Origin: an uncultured Lutibacter sp.
Lineage (GTDB): Bacteria > Bacteroidota > Bacteroidia > Flavobacteriales > Flavobacteriaceae
Assembly (NCBI RefSeq): GCF_947495725.1
Contig: NZ_CANLZZ010000002.1
Coordinates: forward strand, 1 to 64,000
Length of the DNA: 64,000 bases
Reading direction: 5' to 3'
Positions 50,443-59,552 of this stretch are shown piece after piece. Positions within the stretch are counted from its first letter, which is position 1; each line of letters starts with the position of its first letter. The notes under the pieces were generated by a model that was not told the origin of the DNA, ran no database searches, and saw only the letters and a list, made by a program, of their open reading frames with translations. The position numbers were made by a program, and so were the translations under genes.

Positions 50443-51500
50443 AAAAAATATTAATAATTGAAGACGACTCAGTTTTAAGAGAAACCACGGCCGAAATTTT
50501 AGAATTAGAAAATTATAAAGTAGTTACTGCTGCCAATGGAAAAAGAGGTGTAGAACAAGCTCGAATAATGTTACCAGATTTGATAATTTGTGATATAATG
50601 ATGCCAGAGCTTGATGGTTATGATGTGTTTAAATTACTTTCAGAAGATTCCAAAACAAAAAAAATACCTTTTATTTTTATGTCGGCCAAAACTGAAATGA
50701 AAGATGTAAGAAAGGGAATGGATTTAGGAGCAGATGACTATTTAACTAAACCAGTTGAAGAAGAATTGCTTTTAAGCGCAATAGAAAGTCGACTTGCGAA
50801 ATCTGAATTGTTAAACGAGGCTGAAATTATTGAAGAAGAGGCTGAGGAAGAGGTAGATGAAACGCTTGAGAATATTTTAAATTTGGACGATTTAAAAAAT
50901 TATTTTTGCGATTATGGTACAGCAAGAACATATAAAAAAGGAGAATATATATACAAGGAGCAAGAAAATTCGAATTACGTTTATTTAGTATATAAAGGAA
51001 AAGTAAAAGGAGTAAAAATTGATGAATTTGGAAAAGAATTAATAATTACTGTCAACAAAGATGATGACCTTTTTGGATTTTCGGCATTATTTGAAGGGGC
51101 AAGAAATTATGAATCTGCAATTGCCATGGAGAAAGTGGAAATTATGAGTGTTTCTAAAAACACTATTCAATCAATATTAAAAAATAATTATCAACTTTCG
51201 TTAGATATTTTTCAATTGATAAATGAAAATTTAACAGAAATAAAAGATCAGTTACTTCAAATGGCCTATGGTTCAATGCGAAGAAAAACAGCTAAAACAA
51301 TTATTAAATTTGCCCATAAAATGAGGCAAAAAACCACAAATAGTATTAATATTTCCAGAAGAGACTTAGCAAGTGTTGCCGGAATTGCAACCGAAAGTCT
51401 TATTAGAACTTTGACCGATCTTAAAAAAGAAGGAGTTATTGAAATTGAAGGAAGAAATATTAGAATTATCGATTTAGAAAAATTGGAAGCTATCTATTAA
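50439..51500 (+). CDS. Response regulator fused to a CRP/FNR-type DNA-binding protein
   Basis: 353 residues. Receiver domain 1-120 with the phospho-acceptor Asp52 (IICDIMMPELDG), Thr/Ser region FIFMSAKTEM and Lys in YLTKPVE. A Glu-rich linker (EIIEEEAEEEVDETLENI) leads to a cyclic-nucleotide-binding-like beta roll (~150-260; GEYIYKEQENSNYVYLVYKGKVKGV) and a CRP winged helix at the C-terminus (ISRRDLASVAGIATESLIRTLTDLKKEGVI). No N-terminal or central Cys cluster, so it is not an Fe-S FNR. Phosphorylation by the overlapping PAS kinase probably controls DNA binding. In effect FixJ-type input and FixK-type output in one chain. Confidence 0.93.
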   Translation: MKKILIIEDDSVLRETTAEILELENYKVVTAANGKRGVEQARIMLPDLIICDIMMPELDGYDVFKLLSEDSKTKKIPFIFMSAKTEMKDVRKGMDLGADDYLTKPVEEELLLSAIESRLAKSELLNEAEIIEEEAEEEVDETLENILNLDDLKNYFCDYGTARTYKKGEYIYKEQENSNYVYLVYKGKVKGVKIDEFGKELIITVNKDDDLFGFSALFEGARNYESAIAMEKVEIMSVSKNTIQSILKNNYQLSLDIFQLINENLTEIKDQLLQMAYGSMRRKTAKTIIKFAHKMRQKTTNSINISRRDLASVAGIATESLIRTLTDLKKEGVIEIEGRNIRIIDLEKLEAIY

Positions 51501-51550
51501 TTTCTGATTTATTCATTTCAAAATCATAAGTTTTCAAATCATAATTTCAC

Positions 51551-51593
51551 TGATTTATGTCATTTCTTATTAATACTGCATTCTATATGTTTG
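51551..51593 (+). promoter_or_regulatory. CRP/FNR-like site plus -7 box ahead of the universal stress protein gene
   Basis: TGA-TTTATG-TCA (51551-51562) has the half-site spacing of CRP/FNR sites; extended, CTGAT-TTAT-GTCAT fits TTGAT-N4-ATCAA at 7 of 10 bases. The -7 box TATGTTTG is at 51586-51593, so the site centre falls at about -42, the class II activator position. There is no -33 TTG, as expected if an activator replaces it. Confidence 0.5.
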
Positions 51594-51610
51594 CAGTAAT
51601 ATTAGGAAAC

Positions 51611-52456
51611 ATGAAGAACGTATTAATTTTAACTGATTTTTCTGATAAATCATGGAACTCTATTGAGTATGCTCTTGGTTTATTTCAAAACACACAATGT
51701 ACCTTTCATTTGTTACATGCTGGTAAGAGAAACGAAAATGAAGTTGAGAATGAAATTTATGACCAATTTCAAATGGTTAAAGTTTTTAATAAGCGAGACA
51801 CCAAAAGGGCTTTTGACGTGTTATTGCAAAAGTTAAAAACTCTTTCGCTAAAAGGAAATCATAAATTTGTGTCTGTTTTAGACAATAATAATATAGTTGA
51901 AGCGGCAAGAAATCAAATAAAAAATAATAAAATAGATTTAATTGTTATTGGCGCAGATGATATGACGCTAAAAGGTAAAATTAATAAAAACTCTATTTCC
52001 GAAGATGTAATTACAAAAGTTAAATGTTCTGTACTGGTGGTTCCAGAAGAAGCAAGGTTTACGGGGTTATTTCAAATTGGAGTTCCAACAGATTTTACTA
52101 ATTTTTATGAAGCTAAATTATTACAAGACTTAACAAATAGAGGTAGTTATAGCAATTCGGCCCTGCGTTTTCTATACCTTAGTAAAGAAAATGATAAATT
52201 AAATAAAGAGCAAAGTTGGAACAAAGAAACATTGCACGATTATTATATTAATAAAGAACATTCTTTTCATTCTGAAGTAAATCCAAACTTAGAAATTTCA
52301 ATGCAAAAATTTATTGAAGAAAAGAAAATAGATATTGTTGTTTTAGCGGCTAAAAACCTAAATTTATTTGAACAAATTTTATTTAGGCCAAAAACCGAAC
52401 GTTTAGATTATTACTCAAAAACACCTTTCTTAGCTTTGCACCAATCCAATTTTTGA
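51611..52456 (+). CDS. Universal stress protein, tandem Usp domains
   Basis: 281 residues from the Met at 51611 (MKNVLILTDFSDKSWNSIEYALGLF); the track start at 51557 lies upstream of the promoter box. First Usp domain to ~145: LTDFSDKSWNSIEYAL, VIGADDMTLKGKINKNSISEDVITKVKCSVLVVPE, i.e. the ATP-loop G-x2-G-x9-G pattern is weak. The second Usp-like half is more divergent, ending KIDIVVLAAKNLNLFEQILFRPKTERLDYYSKTPFLAL. Usp proteins of this kind often rise under low oxygen or stasis. It follows the REC-CRP gene on the same strand, probably as its regulatory target. Confidence 0.85.
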   Translation: MKNVLILTDFSDKSWNSIEYALGLFQNTQCTFHLLHAGKRNENEVENEIYDQFQMVKVFNKRDTKRAFDVLLQKLKTLSLKGNHKFVSVLDNNNIVEAARNQIKNNKIDLIVIGADDMTLKGKINKNSISEDVITKVKCSVLVVPEEARFTGLFQIGVPTDFTNFYEAKLLQDLTNRGSYSNSALRFLYLSKENDKLNKEQSWNKETLHDYYINKEHSFHSEVNPNLEISMQKFIEEKKIDIVVLAAKNLNLFEQILFRPKTERLDYYSKTPFLALHQSNF

Positions 52457-52477
52457 TAAATTTAGCAAACAGTTTAA

Positions 52478-53092
52478 ATGAAAATAATTATAACACTAAC
52501 TATTTTATTTTTAGGAGCTCAACTATTTTCTCAAACAAATTATCAAAAATTTAAGTCGCAAGATTTTCCCATTAAAAAGTGGATTATTTTTCATCCTTTG
52601 AAAGCAAAAAAGGCTGAAATTTTATCGAAAAAAGCATTAAAAATTTCAGACTCAATTGCAGCTACAAATTTATTTAGTAACGACAAATTTGGCGGAAGTG
52701 TTGATGCCTTTAGACATGCTTTTTGGATGGCAACACTTCGTCAGCAAATTGGCAAGTGTGCTGCTCAAAGTTTAGGAAAAGCTTACGAAAGAAGTAATAA
52801 AAGAACATTTAAACGAAGTAATAGAAAAGGAACAACATCATTTTATGATAAACCTTCAAAAAAGATGGATTTGTTCAATAATAAAGTAGGTTTGAGTTTA
52901 GTAAAAAGAAATCAAATTATTAATAAAAATGAGTTGATAATTATTATTGTACAAGCAATTAAAAACGGGAAACTTAAAATTTTAAAAAAGGATTCATTTG
53001 GTAATTTTTTAAATTGTAAAGGGCAACGCTTAAATTTAATTGAAGTTAAAGGTTGGAGAAATGACAAGTGTCTTGTTTCTTCAAATAAATAG
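52478..53092 (+). CDS. DUF6973-like secreted protein
   Basis: 204 residues. Signal peptide (MKIIITLTILFLGAQLFSQ). The conserved core GGSVDAFRHAFWMATLRQQIGKCAAQSLGKAYERSN, with GG-x-x-D-A-x-R-H-A-x-W, marks a family of short secreted or toxin-linked proteins of unknown activity; the conserved Asp, Arg and His suggest an enzyme. The remainder is basic. It starts 22 bp after the universal stress protein gene, probably co-transcribed. Confidence 0.65.
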   Translation: MKIIITLTILFLGAQLFSQTNYQKFKSQDFPIKKWIIFHPLKAKKAEILSKKALKISDSIAATNLFSNDKFGGSVDAFRHAFWMATLRQQIGKCAAQSLGKAYERSNKRTFKRSNRKGTTSFYDKPSKKMDLFNNKVGLSLVKRNQIINKNELIIIIVQAIKNGKLKILKKDSFGNFLNCKGQRLNLIEVKGWRNDKCLVSSNK

Positions 53093-53159
53093 TATTTTTT
53101 GTAACTAATTTGGTAAATAATTGGATATAAATAATTTTCATAAATGTATTTTTAACGCT

Positions 53160-53167
53160 TATCTTTG
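53160..53167 (+). promoter_or_regulatory. Putative -7 box of the 410-aa outer-membrane protein gene (TATCTTTG)
   Basis: Exact TAnnTTTG match, 48 bp before the ATG; no well-spaced TTG. Confidence 0.35.
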
Positions 53168-53215
53168 TTGTTCGGTATAATGATTGTGGCATCTGGTTAA
53201 AAATATTTTAAAAAA

Positions 53216-54448
53216 ATGAAAAAATTATTTACAATTCTATTATTATTGCTTTGTTTTCAGGTATCAGCAAACGATAAAAGACCAGCGGAATTAAATGTTT
53301 ATTTGGATTGTAGTAAATGTGATCACGCATACATTAAGCAAAACCTTAGCCATGTAAACTTTGTTAGAGATCAAAAATTTGCAGATGTATATATTTTAGT
53401 TAGAACTCAAAGAAATGGAAGTGGAGGAGTAAAATATGAATTTGAGTTTCAAGGCCAACACAAATATAAAAAAATGAGAAATAGATTGAGTTTCTCTACA
53501 AAAACAGATGATACTCGAAATGAAGTAAGAGATTTAGTTTTTGAGTATTTAAAATTAGGGTTGGTAAAATTTTGGATTAGAAGTGGTAACGATGATGTTA
53601 TTTCTATTCAATTAAAAGAAGATGATAATAAAATTGAGGCAGAAGAAGTAATTGACCTATGGAATAAATGGGTGTTTAATATTGGTTTTAGAGGAAATTT
53701 TAGCGGTGAAGAAGTGAAAGAAACCAAGTATTTAAATTACAATGCTTCAGCAAAAAGAGTGACTGAAAAAAATAAATTATTTTTAAGAATTAGCAGAAGT
53801 AAGGATAAAAAAACATTTAAAAAAGAAGATGGTAATACGGTTACAAATCAGGAAGCAACCACATTTTATTTTTCTGATGTTTTTAGTTTAAATAGTCATT
53901 GGTCTGCGGGTTTTTTTGGAGCATTTCATGAATCAACTTATAGAAATTATGATTATTCGGCTTGGCTAAAACCAGGAATTGAATATAATTTTTTCGATTA
54001 TAAGGAATCTTCAAAAAAGCAATTAATCCTTTCTTATAGAATTGGTGGAATTCAAAACGATTATATAGAAACTACATTATTTAATAAGGATAAAGAATTA
54101 TTGTGGGAGCATGGCTTAAATCTTGGGGCCGCGGTTCAACAAAAATGGGGAAATATTTCAGGGGAAATATCTTACGAAAGTTATTTGCATGACACCTCAC
54201 TAAGGGCATTTACATTTGATTTAGGTACAAACTTTCGATTGTTTAAAGGATTTTCGTTAAGTGTAAATGGAAGTTATGATATTACAGATAATCAAATTAA
54301 CTTAGCTGGAGGAGATTTAACTATTGAAGAGCTTTTATTAGCACAAAAACAGTCTCAATCGGGTTTTCAATATGCACTTAGATTTGGGTTAAATTATTCT
54401 TTTGGTTCTATGTACAATACCATTGTAAATCCTAGGTTTAGTTTTTAA
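53216..54448 (+). CDS. Outer-membrane beta-barrel protein of unknown function
   Basis: 410 residues. Signal peptide (MKKLFTILLLLLCFQVSAN). The N-terminal ~110 residues (NVYLDCSKCDHAYIKQNLSHVNFVRDQKFADVYILVRTQRNGSGG...) form a small alpha/beta domain with two Cys spaced C-x2-C, recalling nucleotide- or polysaccharide-binding periplasmic modules. From ~150 on, alternating strands (WVFNIGFRGNFSGEE, LFLRISRSKDKKTF, WSAGFFGAFHESTY, KQLILSYRIGGIQ, FSLSVNGSYDITDNQ) end in NTIVNPRFSF, a typical barrel terminus. I recall similar annotated-as-hypothetical proteins in Flavobacteriaceae. No clear link to its neighbours. Confidence 0.7.
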   Translation: MKKLFTILLLLLCFQVSANDKRPAELNVYLDCSKCDHAYIKQNLSHVNFVRDQKFADVYILVRTQRNGSGGVKYEFEFQGQHKYKKMRNRLSFSTKTDDTRNEVRDLVFEYLKLGLVKFWIRSGNDDVISIQLKEDDNKIEAEEVIDLWNKWVFNIGFRGNFSGEEVKETKYLNYNASAKRVTEKNKLFLRISRSKDKKTFKKEDGNTVTNQEATTFYFSDVFSLNSHWSAGFFGAFHESTYRNYDYSAWLKPGIEYNFFDYKESSKKQLILSYRIGGIQNDYIETTLFNKDKELLWEHGLNLGAAVQQKWGNISGEISYESYLHDTSLRAFTFDLGTNFRLFKGFSLSVNGSYDITDNQINLAGGDLTIEELLLAQKQSQSGFQYALRFGLNYSFGSMYNTIVNPRFSF

Positions 54449-54784
54449 ACTTGTACCTTTAAAAATTAGTTTTTTTAGGAAAATTTATTGGTTTGCTGCT
54501 CATTAATTTCTAATTAAAGTTTCTAGCCATATTTCTATAGGCTAATTATCCTATTTTTGAATTTTTCTCAATAAAATGTTAATCCGTAAAAAAAGGTGGA
54601 AAATTGAAAATAAAAGAGCTTTTTTTATGTGTAAAATTGTTGAATTTGCTGTATTTATTGTTGATTTATTAATTTTTTCATACATTTATTTTATAATCAT
54701 TCTAAATAGCGGAATAAGAATAAATATTCTTTAATTAAAAAGGAGAATTGAGTATCTTTGTGGCTTCAAAAAAAATAATAAAAA
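54449..54784. other. 336-bp gap before sdhC
   Basis: No gene. It holds an AT-only hairpin (TTTTTAAA/TTTAAAAA) followed by TTAGTTTTTTT just after the barrel gene, possibly a weak terminator; a small hairpin TAGCC...GGCTA near 54524-54545; a TATTTTTG box at 54552-54559; and the sdh box described separately. Confidence 0.5.
54753..54760 (+). promoter_or_regulatory. Putative -7 box of sdhCAB (TATCTTTG)
   Basis: Exact TAnnTTTG match, 24 bp before the sdhC ATG. An AAAAAGGAGAATTG stretch stands before it. No TTG at 17-21 bp, so an activator may help. Confidence 0.4.
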
Positions 54785-55453
54785 ATGAGCGTTTTATCAT
54801 CATCAATTGCAAGGAAAGTAGCAATGGCTTTGTCAGCACTTTTCCTTATCATTTTCTTAATTATTCATTTAGCAGTTAATTTAACATCCTTATTTAGTGC
54901 AGACGTTTTTAATGAGGCGTCTCATTTTATGGGTACAAATCCATTAATACAGTTTGCAATGCAGCCAGTATTAATTTTTGGAGTTGTATTTCACTTTGTT
55001 ATGGGTTTTATTTTAGAGCTAAGGAATAAGGGAGCGAGAAATGTAAAGTATGCTAAATTTAATGGAGCTGCAAGTTCTTCTTGGGCATCTAGAAATATGA
55101 TTATTTCTGGAGGTGTAATTTTAGCATTTATTGTTATTCACTTTTTAGATTTCTGGATTCCAGAATTAAACACTAAATATGTTCTTGGGGATATGTCTGG
55201 TTTACACAATGGAGAATTCAGGTATTTTGAAGAGTTACAACACAAATTTGTTCCTATTTGGAGAGTTGCTGCATATATTGTAGCGTTTGTATTATTAGGA
55301 TTGCATTTAATGCATGGTTTTCAATCTGCATTTCAATCAATGGGCTTTAACAACAAATATTCTGGTTGTGTAAAAACATTTGGAAAAATTTATTCTGTTG
55401 TAATTCCTTTAGGTTTTATTATTGTAGCATTATTTCACCACTTAAACCATTAA
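54785..55453 (+). CDS. sdhC: Succinate dehydrogenase cytochrome b subunit (b558 family)
   Basis: Membrane anchor and quinone-binding subunit of complex II. 222 residues with five hydrophobic helices: VAMALSALFLIIFLIIHLAVNL, LIQFAMQPVLIFGVVFHFVMGFIL, MIISGGVILAFIVIHFLDFW, VAAYIVAFVLLGLHLMHGF, VVIPLGFIIVALFHHL. His residues in helices 1, 2, 3 and 4 can ligate two haems, as in single-anchor type B enzymes. 12 bp before sdhA. Confidence 0.94.
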   Translation: MSVLSSSIARKVAMALSALFLIIFLIIHLAVNLTSLFSADVFNEASHFMGTNPLIQFAMQPVLIFGVVFHFVMGFILELRNKGARNVKYAKFNGAASSSWASRNMIISGGVILAFIVIHFLDFWIPELNTKYVLGDMSGLHNGEFRYFEELQHKFVPIWRVAAYIVAFVLLGLHLMHGFQSAFQSMGFNNKYSGCVKTFGKIYSVVIPLGFIIVALFHHLNH

Positions 55454-55465
55454 TCTTAGAAAACT

Positions 55466-57469
55466 ATGACGACTTTAAATTCAAAAGTACCACAGGGTCC
55501 AATAAAAGATAAATGGACAACTTATAAAGAAAATGTAAATCTTGTTAACCCAGCAAACAAACGTAATATAGATGTTATTGTAGTTGGAACTGGATTAGCA
55601 GGAGGTTCTGCGGCGGCATCGCTGGCAGAATTAGGATATAACGTAAAAGCTTTTGCTTACCAAGATTCTCCGCGTAGAGCGCATTCAATTGCAGCACAAG
55701 GAGGTATCAACGCAGCAAAAAATTATCAAAATGATGGAGATTCTAACTATCGTTTATTTTACGATACTGTAAAAGGAGGAGATTACCGTTCACGTGAAGC
55801 TAACGTTTTTCGTTTGGCTGAAGTATCAGGAGCTATTATAGATCAATGTGTTGCACAAGGTGTACCTTTTGCACGTGATTATGGTGGATTACTTGATAAC
55901 CGTTCATTTGGTGGTGTATTAGTATCTCGTACTTTTTACGCTAAAGGACAAACAGGACAACAATTATTATTAGGTTGTTATTCTGCAATGAACCGTCAAA
56001 TTGCTCGTGGAAAGATTGAAATGTTCAATCGTCACGAAATGTTAGACGTTGTAAAAGTTGACGGAAAAGCAAGAGGTATTATTGCACGTGATTTAATTAC
56101 TGGTGAAATTGAGCGTCATTCAGCTCACGCAGTAGTTATTGCAACAGGTGGTTATGGAAATGTATATTTCTTATCTACTAATGCAATGGGATCTAATGCG
56201 ACTGCAGCTTGGAAAATTCATAAAAAAGGAGCATATTTTGCAAATCCTTGTTTTACACAAATTCACCCAACGTGTATTCCACGTTCAGGTGATTACCAAT
56301 CTAAATTAACGTTAATGTCAGAATCATTACGTAATGATGGTAGAATTTGGGTTCCTGCAAAAATTGAAGATGCAAAAGCAATTCAAGAAGGTAAATTAAA
56401 ACCTACACAAATTGCAGAAGAAAATAGAGATTATTACTTAGAAAGAAGATACCCTGCATTTGGTAACTTAGTGCCTCGTGATGTTGCATCTAGAGCCGCA
56501 AAAGAACGTTGTGACGCTGGTTATGGAGTAAATGCTACGGGTGAAGCGGTATATTTAGATTTTGCATCGGCCATTGCTCGTTATGGAAGTGAAAAAGCTA
56601 AAGTTCAAGGAATCTCTAATCCTTCAAAAGAAGTTATTACAGAATTAGGAGAAGCTATTATTGAAGCTAAATACGGTAACTTGTTCCAAATGTACGAGAA
56701 GATCGTTGATGAGAATCCGTATAAAACACCTATGATGATTTATCCAGCTACACACTATACAATGGGTGGTATTTGGGTTGATTACAACTTAATGACAACA
56801 GTACCTGGTTTATACTGTATTGGTGAAGCTAACTTTTCAGATCACGGAGCAAACAGGCTTGGAGCTTCTGCTTTGATGCAAGGATTGGCTGACGGATATT
56901 TTGTATTACCTTACACTATTGGTGAATACTTAGCAGATGATATTAGAACTGGAAAAATTTCAACTAATTCTCCTGAGTTTGATGCAGCTGAAAAAGAGAT
57001 TAAGGATAAATTAGAATTCTTCGTTAGTAATAAAGGATCACATTCTGTAGATTATTTCCATAAAAAACTAGGTTTAGTAATGTGGAATAAAGTAGGAATG
57101 GCTCGTAATGAAAAAGGATTAAAAGAAGCTATCAAAGAAATTCAAGATATTCGTGAAGATTTCTGGAAAAATGTAAAAGTTCCAGGAAGTTTAAATGAAA
57201 TGAATGTTGAACTGGAAAAAGCGGGTAGAGTTGCAGATTTCTTAGAATTAGGAGAATTATTTGCTAAAGATGCTTTAGAAAGAAACGAATCTTGTGGAGG
57301 TCATTTCCGTGAAGAGTATGTTACTGAAGATGGAGAAGCACTTCGTGATGATAAAAATTATGCTTATGTTGCTGCTTGGGAATACACAGGAAAACCAAGT
57401 GAAGCTATTTTGCATAAAGAAGAATTAGAATTTAAAGATATTGAATTAAAAACTCGTTCATACAAATAA
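55466..57469 (+). CDS. sdhA: Succinate dehydrogenase/fumarate reductase flavoprotein subunit
   Basis: Oxidises succinate to fumarate in the TCA cycle. 667 residues: FAD loop [21 protein letters not shown], the covalent FAD His in [18 protein letters not shown], active-site regions [26 protein letters not shown] and [21 protein letters not shown], and [32 protein letters not shown]. The non-classical length and sequence match the Bacteroidota/epsilon type B family. Confidence 0.97.
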   Translation: MTTLNSKVPQGPIKDKWTTYKENVNLVNPANKRNIDVIVVGTGLAGGSAAASLAELGYNVKAFAYQDSPRRAHSIAAQGGINAAKNYQNDGDSNYRLFYDTVKGGDYRSREANVFRLAEVSGAIIDQCVAQGVPFARDYGGLLDNRSFGGVLVSRTFYAKGQTGQQLLLGCYSAMNRQIARGKIEMFNRHEMLDVVKVDGKARGIIARDLITGEIERHSAHAVVIATGGYGNVYFLSTNAMGSNATAAWKIHKKGAYFANPCFTQIHPTCIPRSGDYQSKLTLMSESLRNDGRIWVPAKIEDAKAIQEGKLKPTQIAEENRDYYLERRYPAFGNLVPRDVASRAAKERCDAGYGVNATGEAVYLDFASAIARYGSEKAKVQGISNPSKEVITELGEAIIEAKYGNLFQMYEKIVDENPYKTPMMIYPATHYTMGGIWVDYNLMTTVPGLYCIGEANFSDHGANRLGASALMQGLADGYFVLPYTIGEYLADDIRTGKISTNSPEFDAAEKEIKDKLEFFVSNKGSHSVDYFHKKLGLVMWNKVGMARNEKGLKEAIKEIQDIREDFWKNVKVPGSLNEMNVELEKAGRVADFLELGELFAKDALERNESCGGHFREEYVTEDGEALRDDKNYAYVAAWEYTGKPSEAILHKEELEFKDIELKTRSYK

Positions 57470-57477
57470 GAAAGATT

Positions 57478-58221
57478 ATGAATTTAACGTTAAAAATTTG
57501 GAGACAAAAAGGGCCTCAAGATAAAGGTCAAATGGTCGAATATAAAGTAACTGATATTTCAGAACATATGTCTTTCTTAGAAATGATGGATATATTAAAC
57601 GAAAGTTTAGTTGCGAAAGACGAAGAGCCAATAGCTTTTGATCACGACTGTAGAGAAGGTATTTGTGGTATGTGTTCTTTACATATCAATGGTGAACCAC
57701 ACGGTCCGGATAGAGGAATAACAACTTGTCAGTTACATATGCGTATGTTTAAAGATGGTGATACTATTTATATTGAGCCATGGAGAGCTAAAGCATTCCC
57801 TGTAATAAAAGATTTAATTGTAGATCGAATGGCTTTTGAACGTATTCAACAAGCGGGAGGGTATATTTCGGTTAATACTTCAGGAAATACGCAAGACGCA
57901 AACGCAATTCCAATTCCAAAGAAAGATGCAGATTTATCTATGGATGCCGCTGCTTGTATTGGTTGTGGAGCTTGTGTTGCTAGTTGTAAAAACTCAAGTG
58001 CAATGTTATTTGTTTCTGCAAAAGTATCTCAGTTTGCTTTATTACCTCAAGGTAAGGTTGAAGCTGCAGACCGTGTAAGAAATATGGTAAAACAAATGGA
58101 TGAAGAAGGTTTTGGTAACTGTACTAACACTGGTGCTTGTGAAGTTGAATGTCCAAAAGGAATTTCATTAGAAAATATAGCACGAATGAATCGTGAATAT
58201 TTAAAAGCTAGCATTATCTAA
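57478..58221 (+). CDS. sdhB: Succinate dehydrogenase/fumarate reductase iron-sulfur subunit
   Basis: Passes electrons from FAD to quinone. 247 residues. [2Fe-2S] site [18 protein letters not shown]...GITTCQLH; [4Fe-4S] and [3Fe-4S] sites [13 protein letters not shown] and [15 protein letters not shown]. All Cys ligands are present. Ends the sdhCAB operon. Confidence 0.97.
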   Translation: MNLTLKIWRQKGPQDKGQMVEYKVTDISEHMSFLEMMDILNESLVAKDEEPIAFDHDCREGICGMCSLHINGEPHGPDRGITTCQLHMRMFKDGDTIYIEPWRAKAFPVIKDLIVDRMAFERIQQAGGYISVNTSGNTQDANAIPIPKKDADLSMDAAACIGCGACVASCKNSSAMLFVSAKVSQFALLPQGKVEAADRVRNMVKQMDEEGFGNCTNTGACEVECPKGISLENIARMNREYLKASII

Positions 58222-58243
58222 ATTTATTTTAGAAATAATATAT

Positions 58244-58276
58244 AAAACCTGTTTCTTACAAGAAACAGGTTTTTTT
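58244..58276 (+). terminator. Intrinsic terminator of sdhCAB
   Basis: AAAACCTGTTTCT, loop TACA, AGAAACAGGTTTT followed by TTT: 13-bp stem and T tract 23 bp after sdhB. Confidence 0.88.
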
Positions 58277-58361
58277 GTGCCACAAATATTCTAAATAGAC
58301 AAGGTAATTTATGTAAATAAGAAAATTATGTATATTTAAAAGATTATATAAAAGACCTGAA

Positions 58362-59531
58362 ATGAAATTATTTAAAAATTGGACCTTATTTATTGTTTTT
58401 TTTATTGGAGTTGTATCAATAAATGCACAGCAGGAGAAAATTATATTAGAAGGTGTTATAATAGATGAAAATAATATGACAATTCCTTATGCTTCAATTA
58501 CTATTATCAATAAAAATAATGGTACTTCAAGTACAGAAGAAGGTGGTTTTAGTCTATCCGTTTCAAAAGAAAACTTAAAAGATTCTTTATTAATATCAAG
58601 TATTGGATTTGAATCTTTAAAGCTTAAAATTCAAGATTTTATCAATAATAAAAATAAAAATATTATTATTAAAGAGCACGTAACTTCTTTAAGTACAGTA
58701 GAAATCATTAAAAATATAGATTACGTAAAAAGAGCAATTAAAAATGTACGTCAAAATAGTGTAAGCTCTAGACATCAATTAAAAATTCTTTATCGAAGAG
58801 CTTCAGAAGAAGAGGGTAAATCAAGATTTTTTGTAGAACACTACTTAAATGTAATTGATTATGGACCCGGAACAAGTGGGTTTAATAATATTGAAATTGT
58901 TGAAGGTAGAAAATCAGCCGATTATCGTTTTATAAAAAAGAAGTTTCCAATTCATAATATTAAGGTGATGGCTACTAGAAACCCGATAAGAAATGGAATT
59001 AATCTTAAACAGTATAAATGGACAAAAAAAGGGGATACATCCTATGATGGCGAAGATGTAGTTATAATGGAAGGTCGAAAAGGTAAATGGAATTTTATTA
59101 GATTGTATATAGGGGTTGATACCTATGGTATATATAAAATTGAGACTTCCGATTTGGATGCTGTGTATGTTTATAAAAAGAATAAAGATGGAAAACTATA
59201 TTTAAGTTATCATAATCGTGTATGGGAATCTGAGGAGTTGCTGCCAGAATTTCAACGAAAGCTAGCCAAAAAACCAGAAGGTACAAAAGTTAAAGTTGCT
59301 TATAGACACGAGGCTTTTGTTATGAATATTGAAACTGATAGAAAAAAAATAAAATTTGGAAAACATTATAACCAGGTAATGGATATGGGAGATATGAAAG
59401 TTCCCTACAATGCAGAATTTTGGAAGAATTTTAATGTACCACCAGATACTGAGTTTTTTAGAAAAATTAAATCTGAATTAGAATCTCATTATGGAGTTCC
59501 ATTGAAAAAACAATATGAACTAGTTAACTAG
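58362..59531 (+). CDS. CarboxypepD_reg-like domain secreted protein
   Basis: 389 residues. Signal peptide (MKLFKNWTLFIVFFIGVVSINAQ). Residues ~27-105 are a carboxypeptidase-regulatory-like beta sandwich (LEGVIIDENNMTIPYASITIINKNNGTSSTEEGGFSLSVSKENLKDSLLISSIGFESLKLKI), the module also seen at the start of SusC/TonB-dependent receptors. The C-terminal ~280 residues lack a plug or barrel and resemble the DUF5686-type companion region (HQLKILYRRASEEEGKSRFFVEHYLNVIDYG...). So it is a stand-alone surface or periplasmic protein, not a receptor. Function unknown. Confidence 0.75.
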   Translation: MKLFKNWTLFIVFFIGVVSINAQQEKIILEGVIIDENNMTIPYASITIINKNNGTSSTEEGGFSLSVSKENLKDSLLISSIGFESLKLKIQDFINNKNKNIIIKEHVTSLSTVEIIKNIDYVKRAIKNVRQNSVSSRHQLKILYRRASEEEGKSRFFVEHYLNVIDYGPGTSGFNNIEIVEGRKSADYRFIKKKFPIHNIKVMATRNPIRNGINLKQYKWTKKGDTSYDGEDVVIMEGRKGKWNFIRLYIGVDTYGIYKIETSDLDAVYVYKKNKDGKLYLSYHNRVWESEELLPEFQRKLAKKPEGTKVKVAYRHEAFVMNIETDRKKIKFGKHYNQVMDMGDMKVPYNAEFWKNFNVPPDTEFFRKIKSELESHYGVPLKKQYELVN

Positions 59532-59552
59532 AATAAAAATTAAAATATATAA

